Shown: positions 1 through 5,573 of the stretch, one piece after another | Layout: each line of letters opens with the position of its first letter | Numbering within the stretch: the first letter of the stretch is position 1 | Assembly (NCBI GenBank): GCA_035295665.1 | Contig: DATGIQ010000688.1 | Location: forward strand, 1-6,735 | Direction: 5' to 3' | Source: DATGIQ01 sp035295665 | Lineage (GTDB): Bacteria > Planctomycetota > Planctomycetia > Gemmatales > Gemmataceae | DNA length: 6,735 bases | Notes under the pieces: generated by a model | The model's database searches: none | Told to the model about the DNA's origin: nothing | The model's input: only the letters and a program-made list of their open reading frames with translations | Made by a program: the position numbers and the translations under genes

Positions 1-294
1 GCATATTTTGCCACCAAGGGTGCCATCCCGGCATTGACGCGCTGTCTGGCCGTCGAGCTGGGCACCCGCAACCCCAAGGTGCGCGTGAACTGCATTCTTC
101 CCGGACCGGTCCTCTTCCAGCAGGACTTCCCACAGGCGGAGCGGCAAGAAGCGATCCACGCCACCTTGACGCAGCAGGAGGGCCGGCCCGAAAACGTGGC
201 CGCGGCCGTCGTGTTTCTGGCGCAGAACGATTTTATCACCGGAAGCTGCCTCGCCGTGGACGGTGGCCGAACCATTTATGCCGCGGGCAACTAA
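1..294 (+). CDS. Short-chain dehydrogenase/reductase, C-terminal part (5' end outside window)
   Basis: The reading frame is open from base 1 to a TAA at 292-294 and gives 97 residues of a classical SDR (NAD(P)(H)-dependent oxidoreductase, cytosolic). Residues 2-6 (YFATK) are the catalytic YxxxK motif, so the Rossmann nucleotide-binding half, the catalytic Asn and the catalytic Ser lie to the left of the window. Further on come the usual hydrophobic helix with VRVNC, the PGPV motif at 34-37 that follows strand beta-6, and the C-terminal FITGSCLAVDGG segment typical of complete SDRs. The helix after YxxxK and the R-P-E-N-V-A-x-A motif remind me of pteridine-reductase-like (FolM/PTR1-type) SDRs, but this is weak and the substrate is not known. 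An in-frame TTG at 34 is internal and not the start. The gene is convergent with the SDR at 433-1191. The two are different subfamilies and not a recent duplication. Confidence 0.9.
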   Translation, partial: AYFATKGAIPALTRCLAVELGTRNPKVRVNCILPGPVLFQQDFPQAERQEAIHATLTQQEGRPENVAAAVVFLAQNDFITGSCLAVDGGRTIYAAGN

Positions 295-303
295 GAGGCA
301 GGA

Positions 304-373
304 GACACCAGCCGGACGCACCAGTGCAAGGCTAGCATCACGCCTTCCTGCCCTGGCGCGTCCGGCGGGTGTC
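304..373. terminator. Long imperfect stem-loop between convergent SDR genes
   Basis: Bases 304-328 pair with 349-373: 22 of 25 positions are Watson-Crick, with mismatches at 310/367, 320/357 and 325/352, leaving a 20-base loop (329-348) that contains the palindrome GCTAGC. The stem begins ten bases after the TAA of the left gene and lies 60 bases beyond the stop of the right gene. Neither flank has a T-run, so it is not a textbook rho-independent terminator. A bidirectional transcription end, an mRNA 3'-protecting structure, or a REP-like palindromic element are all possible. A smaller hairpin (GACAA, three-base loop, TTGTC) follows at 384-396. Confidence 0.5.
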
Positions 374-432
374 CCGGAGTTACGACAAGGTTTGTCCGCT
401 CGCTCTCATGCAGAGACCGGCTGTCCCGCCGC

Positions 433-1191
433 TCAGCCCCGCCCAACGAGCGGCATCTTGGTAGCCATCACCGTCAGAAACAGCACATTCGCATCCAGCG
501 GTAGGCTAGCCATGTAGACGACGGCCCGGGCGACGTGCTCCACATCCATGGTCGGCTCGACGGCGATTTCGCCATTGGCTTGCGGCACGCCGTTTTTCAT
601 GCGGGCCGTCATTTCGGTACCGGCGTTGCCAATGTCGATCTGGCCACAGGCGATATCGTATTTCCTGCCATCCAGAGCAGTCGACTTGGTGAGCCCGGTG
701 ACGGCATGCTTGGTTGCGGTATAGGGCGCTGAGTTGGGTCTCGGTGTTAGGGCCGAGATGGAGCCATTGTTAATGATGCGGCCGCCGCGGGGATTCTGCT
801 CCTTCATCAACCGGAACGCCGCCTGGGTGCAGAGAAAGACGCCGGTCAGGTTCACCTCCACGACCCGACGCCATTGCTCAATCGTCAAATCCTCTAGCAA
901 CACGGCCGGGGCACTGGAACCGGCATTGTTGAAGAGCAGATCGAGACGGCCAAAATCATTTTTCGTCTTCTGGAAGAGCGCAGCCACGGAGGACGGATCG
1001 CTGACATCGGCAGGAACAACGAGCGCGCGGCGGCCTTCGGCTTCTGCCTGGGCGAGCACTTGCTCCAGAGGCTCCCGGCGGCGGCCGGCAAGCACAACTC
1101 GATACCCTTCCTGCAGCAGAGCGAGGGCGGTCGCCCGGCCAATTCCTGATCCTGCGCCGGTAATCAGGGCTATCTTGCCGTTTACAGCCAT
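433..1191 (-). CDS. Short-chain dehydrogenase/reductase, complete
   Basis: The 252-residue protein is of normal length for a classical SDR. The Rossmann glycine motif TGAGSGIG is at 11-18, the adenine-contacting D62-V63 follows beta-3, and NNAG is at 88-91. The catalytic tetrad is N114, S144, Y157 and K161, with Y-x-x-x-K as YTATK. R37-R38 at the end of beta-2, in place of an acid, suggests preference for NADP(H); this is inference. The C-terminal half carries D-I-A-C-G-Q-I-D-I-G-N and ends with V-M-A-T-K-M-P-L-V-G-R-G, a tail I associate with uncharacterised SDRs annotated only to family level. The substrate is unknown. The ATG at 1191 is chosen because the glycine motif begins at the usual distance (about residue 11). 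No good Shine-Dalgarno sequence lies at normal spacing: the nearest purine run (GGGGAAA, 1214-1208) is too far upstream. The gene follows the multidomain redox gene by 57 bases on the same strand. Confidence 0.93.
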   Translation of the reverse strand: MAVNGKIALITGAGSGIGRATALALLQEGYRVVLAGRRREPLEQVLAQAEAEGRRALVVPADVSDPSSVAALFQKTKNDFGRLDLLFNNAGSSAPAVLLEDLTIEQWRRVVEVNLTGVFLCTQAAFRLMKEQNPRGGRIINNGSISALTPRPNSAPYTATKHAVTGLTKSTALDGRKYDIACGQIDIGNAGTEMTARMKNGVPQANGEIAVEPTMDVEHVARAVVYMASLPLDANVLFLTVMATKMPLVGRG

Positions 1192-1248
1192 CCGAGACGC
1201 GCCATGATTTCCCCAACTGCTTCGCGTTGGCCGAGGTGTCCAGCGACG

Positions 1249-3303
1249 CTATTGCTTGGCCTGGGCTTGGTCCGGAATGAGAAGCACGCTGTTATGGAAG
1301 TAGCCTGCCTGGCGAGGATTGGCCGGGTCTTGCCGCCAAACCTTGCCCTCGAGTACAAATTTGTACTCATGGCGGCCGGGTTTCCATTTTAGCGTAGTCG
1401 TGAACCGACCCTGGCCGTCCGGGCCGTCCATCTTGTGGCCATCCGGCTTCCAGTTGTTGAATTCGCCCGCCAAGAAAACCGCTTTTGTGCCGGCCGGTGC
1501 CTGGTAATGGAAGGACACTTCGTATTCACCATCGGCCAAGGCTTTTATCTTGGGCAGACCGGATCGGAGATCCTGGTCGGCCAAGGCCATGTCGAAGTAT
1601 CCCACGAGCATTTCGTTCCACGTCTGTTCGCCGAAGTGAACCGCCACGTTGGGATCGGGGTTATTCAGGTTGCCTTCCGAGTTGTCGAAATGCCCCTCGC
1701 ACTGGAGGACGGTCCCTTCCGGCATTCGCTTCGGCTCGGCCAGGACATATTGATTCTGCCAGTCAAACCGATACCGAGGCACGTCGAGCACGATTTCCTG
1801 GCTCCCATCGGGGTACAACGCTGTGAAGCGGAACGATTTCCCGCGCAGATGCATGTGCGGGAAAAGCGCGTACAGCAGCGCGTCTTGGTCAAATCGGTAG
1901 TCGGCCACTGCTTCGGAGTCCGCAGCTCGCGGGGGAATGTTGAGCTGGGTGTTGATGGCCATATCGGAGCGGATGGCGCGCCGGACCGTTTTGGGGTCGG
2001 CAAACACCAGGCCAACCCGCGTTTGATCGGTTTGCACCGAGCCGCTCGGAGTGTAGTGCATCTGGAAGACGAGCTTCGATCTGGCTGGGATAAGTCGGGC
2101 TGTGCCCTCCGGGAAAATGAGCGGCCACATACCCGGCACGCCAACGGCAACGGGACTACCGATGCCGCCGCGCAAGGCCGGCGACGGTGCACCCGGCGGC
2201 TGAATGATGACGACCACATGGTGCACGACGGTGGGATTGCCGGGGCGGACCTCCGATGCCTGCACCCATTTATCCTCCTTGAAACCCGGATCGACGGTGA
2301 AATACTGGTAGGGAACCGAGCCCTTGGCCGGGACCGTGTACGGCTCGGGCATGGAGAGCACGAGATCCGGCTTGGGAATCCGCCAACCTTCCGCAAAGGT
2401 GACCGGCTCGGGCAGGTCCTTGGAATTGCCCTTGGGCAACCCGTTCTCCACCCATTGGTCGATCCGTTGCTTTTCCGCATCGGTCAAGCTCGGATTATTG
2501 GAGAACTTGCCATATTTCAGGTCCGCGTCCCAGGGAGGCATCCGCCCATCCTGAATCACTTCGCGGATTGTCTCAGCCCAGCCGGCCACATTCTCGTAGG
2601 AAGTGAGTGCAAATGGGGCAATCGAGCCGGGGCGATGGCAGCTCACACAGTGCCGCTGCAAGATGTGGGCGATCGAGTTCGTGTAGGTGATTTCGCCCCG
2701 CGCCGGCCGGCGCTGGACACGGCCAATGAGGCACCCCGACGCTTCCGTGACCGGCCGGCTCACGGGCTTGCCGGCCAGTAAGTCATCCAGGGCGTTGGCC
2801 AGGTCGCGCTCCTTGGCCGCGGGGCGGAGGTAGCCGATCCCATATTGGTCATCGATTCGGCCGCGGTACCGAAGGACAAAGCCATGGTCGAGTACGAAGA
2901 CTTCGGGGGTGCGTTGGGCACCAAACTGATCGGCGACGACATTGCCGGGGTCTTTGAGCAACGGAAAATCGATCTTGTGAACCCGTGCCAGGTGAGCCAT
3001 CTGAGCCAGCGAATCTTGTTGATTGGAATCTACCGCGACAAACGCCACCCCGCGCGGTCCATATTCCTTGTCCAGCTCAACCAATCGGTCCGCATAGCGA
3101 TTGGCCAACGGGCAATCCGTGCCAAGGAAGGCCACCACGACCAGTTTACTCTTGGCCAACTCCGCGAGCGGATGGGGAGTGCCCAAGTAATCACGCAGTT
3201 CGAAAGGGGCCACAGCCTTGCCGATTCCGATGGCGTCGGCAGCAAAAGCCGGCGCCCCTGCCAGCAGGACGATCACCAAGGACGGAACCGATGGTACGCG
3301 CAT
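1249..3303 (-). CDS. Exported redoxin / cytochrome c / Cu type II monooxygenase-like / glycogen-binding-like fusion protein
   Basis: The 684-residue protein has four recognisable parts after a Sec signal peptide (1-21, likely cut after A-F-A). (1) Residues about 28-180 are an AhpC/TSA-type redoxin fold with one Cys, C64 in GTDCPLANRY; there is no CxxC. (2) CVSCH at 219-223 is a c-type haem site, with M255 in RMPPW as candidate distal ligand. (3) Residues about 310-585 resemble copper type II ascorbate-dependent monooxygenases (peptidylglycine hydroxylase / dopamine hydroxylase type): H361-H362 and H416 match the first copper site, and H483, H485 and M565 match the second, so all six ligands appear present. 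(4) Residues about 593-677 resemble an AMPK/CBM48-type glycogen-binding domain, with GEFNNW at 613-618, EYKF at 646-649, W656 and N671. It probably acts outside the cytoplasmic membrane in electron transfer or substrate oxidation; the substrate is unknown. The start at 3303 is supported by AAGGAG seven bases upstream. Confidence 0.93.
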   Translation of the reverse strand: MRVPSVPSLVIVLLAGAPAFAADAIGIGKAVAPFELRDYLGTPHPLAELAKSKLVVVAFLGTDCPLANRYADRLVELDKEYGPRGVAFVAVDSNQQDSLAQMAHLARVHKIDFPLLKDPGNVVADQFGAQRTPEVFVLDHGFVLRYRGRIDDQYGIGYLRPAAKERDLANALDDLLAGKPVSRPVTEASGCLIGRVQRRPARGEITYTNSIAHILQRHCVSCHRPGSIAPFALTSYENVAGWAETIREVIQDGRMPPWDADLKYGKFSNNPSLTDAEKQRIDQWVENGLPKGNSKDLPEPVTFAEGWRIPKPDLVLSMPEPYTVPAKGSVPYQYFTVDPGFKEDKWVQASEVRPGNPTVVHHVVVIIQPPGAPSPALRGGIGSPVAVGVPGMWPLIFPEGTARLIPARSKLVFQMHYTPSGSVQTDQTRVGLVFADPKTVRRAIRSDMAINTQLNIPPRAADSEAVADYRFDQDALLYALFPHMHLRGKSFRFTALYPDGSQEIVLDVPRYRFDWQNQYVLAEPKRMPEGTVLQCEGHFDNSEGNLNNPDPNVAVHFGEQTWNEMLVGYFDMALADQDLRSGLPKIKALADGEYEVSFHYQAPAGTKAVFLAGEFNNWKPDGHKMDGPDGQGRFTTTLKWKPGRHEYKFVLEGKVWRQDPANPRQAGYFHNSVLLIPDQAQAKQ

Positions 3304-3310
3304 ACGGAGA

Positions 3311-3316
3311 CTCCTT
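3311..3316 (-). promoter_or_regulatory. Shine-Dalgarno AAGGAG of the redox fusion gene
   Basis: The minus strand reads AAGGAG followed by a seven-base spacer and the ATG at 3303. This near-perfect site fixes the start and places the signal peptide at the N-terminus. It contrasts with the downstream SDR gene, which lacks an SD at useful spacing. Confidence 0.75.
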
Positions 3317-3364
3317 CAGCCGGGAGGACGAAGCAAGTTCGCGAGCAGGTACCAGCGATTAAAG

Positions 3365-3379
3365 CACCTGGCTCAGGTG
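3365..3379. terminator. Short hairpin in the 122-base gap between phosphoesterase and redox genes
   Basis: CACCTG and CAGGTG form a perfect six-base stem with a three-base loop, followed on the minus strand by CTTTAATC. The T-run is too short for a confident terminator, and attenuation or chance are equally possible. The same gap holds the perfect 12-base palindrome CGGACATGTCCG at 3406-3417, directly after the phosphoesterase stop codon. I see no convincing promoter in this gap. Confidence 0.2.
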
Positions 3380-3425
3380 GTGCCAAGAGGATTCCGCAGG
3401 GCACGCGGACATGTCCGGATTCGGT

Positions 3426-4700
3426 TTACTCTCCGGCACGGACAACTCCGGCCTTCCGCTGTCCGCTGCGAGTCACATCCATCACTCGGCCAAGATCATC
3501 GAGGGCAAGATGGAACCGCTCGTTGCCCTGGATGCGATGCAAGGAAAGCTGATAATCCCGGCTGCTGGCTGCCAGATAGGCTAATTTTTCGGGCTTCTGT
3601 GGTGTGCGGAGCCGGCCCCAGGAACCATCGCCGAGATAGAGCACACCGTTTTCATGGCTCACGCCATCCAGCAAGGGTTTGGTCCGTTTGAACGTGTGAT
3701 CGTGATGTTCCAGCACAACAGGTACCCGATATTTCTGAAACAAGGGCACCCAGTGCTTGCGATTTCCCTCGCCGGTCCCCTGTTTGCCATTGACGCCTTC
3801 CATCTTACGGTACGACGGATAGGCGGGGACGTGATTGACCACGAAGACATTGGGGTGATCGGACCGTGCTTTCAGGACGTTTTCCAGCCAGTTCGCCTGC
3901 TCGCCGCCGATCGCGCTGGTGTGGCCGGTGTCGAGCAGCACGAGGCTCAGGTAGTCGCCAAAGTCCAGCGTGGCGAAACCGGTGTCTGGGAAAAGCCCGT
4001 CGAACAGTGCGTAGAAGAAGGGAGCCTTGTCGCGGGGTTGATTGTAGCCGCCGTCGACCTCGTGGTTGCCGATACAGGTGATCATGGGAATCAGTCGGCC
4101 ATCCCGGCCACGCATCTGTTTACTGTAATTGCGGATGAACGCCAGGCTGATCTCGACCGATCGGCCGTTATCGTAGCCCAGGTCTCCGCCGACGACCGCA
4201 AACATCGGATCTTGCCGGGCCGCCTGGATGTTGTTGGCAATCGTGTAGGCGTTGACGCCACAATCGCCGCCGGAAACGAAATGGATCGTATCGGTCGCCT
4301 TGGCCGGCATGGTACGGAAACGGTAAGTGGGCGACGATCGGCCGATTCGAAACTGATAATCGGTTCCCGGCGTAAGGCCCGTCAGCTCCGCCCGGAAGAC
4401 TTTAAAATCGGTCATGGGATAGGGCGTGGCGGTCGTGAGCTGGGCCTGGCTCGGACCACCTGCGCGGGGCGAACAATAGACGGTGGTGTCCGCGGTCTCC
4501 CCGCGGGTGCCGATCCACTGGACGGTCATCGTCGTGGTTGGATCGCGCTGCCAGCTGAGAAAGAGCGTGTCCGGTTGGAAGGCGGGATCGTCAGGAACCA
4601 CTTTAAGCGCTTCAACCGGTTGCTGGGCCCCAAGGAGCGGAGCGGTGGCCAAGCCGGCAAGGGACGCTCCAAGGAACGATCGGCGTGACAGACACGTCAT
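3426..4700 (-). CDS. Tat-exported purple acid phosphatase-like metallophosphoesterase
   Basis: The 424-residue protein starts with a twin-arginine signal (SRRSFLG at 5-11, hydrophobic stretch to about 24, A-Q-Q after it), so it should be exported folded. Residues about 40-130 form a fibronectin-III/purple-acid-phosphatase N-terminal-like beta domain, including LTPGTDYQFRIG at 109-120. The calcineurin-like catalytic domain follows, with the full set of metal-ligand motifs: D146 in GGDCG, D173 and Y176 in GGDLGY, N212-H213 in GNHE, H290 in VVNHVPAYP, and H333 and H335 in HHDHTF. The GDxxY tyrosine is the charge-transfer ligand of purple acid phosphatases, which suggests an Fe(III)-M(II) centre; this is by family analogy. 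The likely role is hydrolysis of phosphomonoesters or diesters outside the cytoplasm, with unknown substrate. The ATG at 4700 has GGAG (4712-4709) eight bases upstream. It is the first of three minus-strand genes and may be co-transcribed with the redox fusion gene 122 bases downstream. Confidence 0.93.
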   Translation of the reverse strand: MTCLSRRSFLGASLAGLATAPLLGAQQPVEALKVVPDDPAFQPDTLFLSWQRDPTTTMTVQWIGTRGETADTTVYCSPRAGGPSQAQLTTATPYPMTDFKVFRAELTGLTPGTDYQFRIGRSSPTYRFRTMPAKATDTIHFVSGGDCGVNAYTIANNIQAARQDPMFAVVGGDLGYDNGRSVEISLAFIRNYSKQMRGRDGRLIPMITCIGNHEVDGGYNQPRDKAPFFYALFDGLFPDTGFATLDFGDYLSLVLLDTGHTSAIGGEQANWLENVLKARSDHPNVFVVNHVPAYPSYRKMEGVNGKQGTGEGNRKHWVPLFQKYRVPVVLEHHDHTFKRTKPLLDGVSHENGVLYLGDGSWGRLRTPQKPEKLAYLAASSRDYQLSLHRIQGNERFHLALDDLGRVMDVTRSGQRKAGVVRAGE

Positions 4701-4762
4701 GGTGCGGACTCCAGGTGCGATGAGTACAGGCTCTCTTCGTTTGGTCTTCGGCGAGCGCTCTC

Positions 4763-4791
4763 ATGATCGCCTGAATGGCTGAAAATTGCAA
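4763..4791 (-). promoter_or_regulatory. Weak sigma70-like promoter candidate for the phosphoesterase gene
   Basis: On the minus strand TTGCAA (4791-4786) and GATCAT (4768-4763) are separated by 17 bases, each matching four of six consensus positions. Transcription would begin near 4755 and leave a leader of about 55 bases before the ATG at 4700. Such matches occur often by chance, and promoter rules in the suspected phylum are poorly known to me. Confidence 0.25.
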
Positions 4792-4862
4792 GAAGATTGC
4801 CAGTTGTGGCGCAATTCCCTGCCATAACCTCTTCTATGCGTATGTCTTGCGTGCGATCCCGG

Positions 4863-4884
4863 GTAACCATTCGGTGAACCAGTC
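4863..4884 (+). repeat. Candidate left terminal inverted repeat of the IS66-type element
   Basis: The sequence beginning GTAACCATTCGGTGAACC starts with GTAA, which as I recall is the usual first four bases of IS66-family ends, and lies 65 bases before the transposase ATG, a plausible leader length. The partner repeat is not in the window, so this cannot be confirmed here. If the boundary is right, the eight bases to its left (GATCCCGG, 4855-4862) would be the target duplication. Confidence 0.35.
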
Positions 4885-4904
4885 AGTTGCGCTGGCCAGC
4901 TGAC
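4882..4904 (+). promoter_or_regulatory. Stem-loop in the leader of the transposase remnant
   Basis: GTCAGTTG (4882-4889) pairs with CAGCTGAC (4897-4904) as eight base pairs including one G-U, with a seven-base loop. It lies between the proposed IS end and the transposase start. Insertion sequences often carry such hairpins near their ends to limit translation from read-through transcripts; that role here is inference. Confidence 0.3.
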
Positions 4905-4927
4905 GACTTCGGGCTACAACGGTTGGC

Positions 4928-5416
4928 ATGGCTGCCGCGTCATCCCCGGCCTGTGCGGCGCCGCTCCTGCGAGACGGCCCCTGTCCTGTTGGCCCGCGTC
5001 TGGCCGTGGAGTTCGAGCCCTGGCGTCAGGCCGGCTACTGGAAGGCCATGCACGACCGCGCCGTGCAGCGTGAGGCCCTCCTCCAACAAGAGATCGAACA
5101 ACTCCGCGCCCAACTCCGCCTCCGCGAGCAGCAGCTCTTCGGCCGCAAGACCGAGGCCGGCTCCGCCGCTGCTTTGACCCCGCCGGCCACGAACCTGGCG
5201 GCCACGCCCCGGCGGCGTGGCCAGCAACCCGGCCGGCCGCGGCCTTCGCCGACGCCGACGCACGGCTACGCGCGGCGGTGACGGCGTCGGGGGCCCAAGG
5301 GGAGGCGGAGTCGGCGGAGCCGCAGTTGCACCCGGCCCGGCGAAAAGTGCTGGAGAGCTTGGGGGACCACTGGACGGGTCTGACGGTGTTCGCCGAGCAC
5401 CCGGAGGTGCCGATGG
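4928..5416 (+). pseudogene. IS66-type transposase remnant with internal deletion, cut off by a group II intron
   Basis: The first frame (ATG 4928 to TGA 5281) encodes an N-terminal part typical of IS66 transposases: YWKAMHDRA at 37-45, then a leucine-rich coiled coil about 47-70 (QEIEQLRAQLRLREQQL), then FGRKTE and the basic linker RRRGQQPGRPRP at 95-106. At about 5240-5250 homology jumps to another frame, which reads F-A-D-A-D-A-R-L-R-A-A-V and, from 5329 on, HPARRKVLESLGDHWTGLTV and HPEVPM. This matches the C-terminal region that in the family is followed by D-N-N-x-x-E-R with the catalytic Glu. Compared with a usual length near 500 residues, I estimate that some 250 residues including the first catalytic Asp residues are missing. 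The remnant ends at 5416, the first base of the expected Asp codon, where the intron begins. It cannot encode an active transposase. Confidence 0.8.
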
Positions 5417-5525
5417 GTAGAGTCGAGAGGTGGCGCGGTGGTTTAGGTCAGGCCTATCTGTTGCCGGCCCTTTCGTCTGCCGGTGCCTCACGCGCCCGAC
5501 CATGCCCCGTTTCCACCTCCCGCTC
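5417..5525 (-). ncRNA. Group II intron domain VI with bulged branch-point adenosine
   Basis: Minus-strand GAGCGGGAGGTGG (5525-5513) pairs with CCACCTCTCG-A-CTC (5433-5420) as 13 consecutive base pairs, one of them G-U, interrupted only by a single unpaired A at 5423. The three bases TAC (5419-5417) finish the intron, so the bulged A is seven bases from the 3' end, as expected for the lariat branch point. The distal part (5512-5434, 79 bases) is much longer than in ordinary domain VI helices and contains a small inner hairpin, CCGGC with GCCGG. Confidence 0.8.
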
Positions 5526-5528
5526 CTC

Positions 5529-5561
5529 GAACCGGACGTGCAGATTTCCCGCATCCGGCTC
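5529..5561 (-). ncRNA. Group II intron domain V (catalytic hairpin)
   Basis: The minus strand reads GAGCCGGA (5561-5554) paired with TCCGGTTC (5536-5529) as an eight-base lower stem, including one G-U pair. It contains the invariant AGC catalytic triad near the 5' side and a two-base CG bulge on the 3' side. A short upper stem (TGCGG with CTGCA) is capped by a GAAA-containing loop. The total of 33 bases is one short of the common 34. It starts 12 bases after the reverse transcriptase stop codon and is followed three bases later by domain VI. Confidence 0.88.
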
Positions 5562-5573
5562 TCATCCGGACCC

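Larger units (their letters stand above)
4863..5416 (+). mobile_element. Decayed IS66-type insertion sequence, left part only
   Basis: The unit runs from a candidate left terminus (GTAA at 4863) through the transposase remnant to the point where the group II intron interrupts it at 5416/5417. The right end, including the other terminal repeat and any target-site duplication, lies beyond the intron and outside the window. The left boundary is tentative. The transposase part is well supported by its N-terminal coiled coil and C-terminal family motif. No accessory IS66 genes (TnpA or TnpB type) are seen upstream, because the phosphoesterase gene begins at 4700 on the other strand. Confidence 0.6.

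Noticed and set aside
1..1191. The two convergent SDR genes as an inverted duplication
   Set aside because: Both have YxxxK, but the segments after it differ throughout (PGPV and a VDGG C-terminus in one, IDIGN and a VGRG C-terminus in the other), so they are separate subfamilies and not recent copies.
1435..2781. 448-codon open frame on the plus strand
   Set aside because: It is fully antisense to the redox fusion gene, whose haem, copper and redoxin motifs are in the other strand. Long antisense frames are common in GC-rich coding DNA, and the translation shows no family motif.
2845..3552. 235-codon plus-strand frame spanning the gap between two minus-strand genes
   Set aside because: It is antisense to the N-terminal part of the redox gene and the C-terminal part of the phosphoesterase. 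It has no recognisable domain and no good start signal.
3654..4688. 344-codon open frame on the plus strand
   Set aside because: It is the antisense shadow of the metallophosphoesterase, which has a Tat signal, a proper SD and all metal-ligand motifs.
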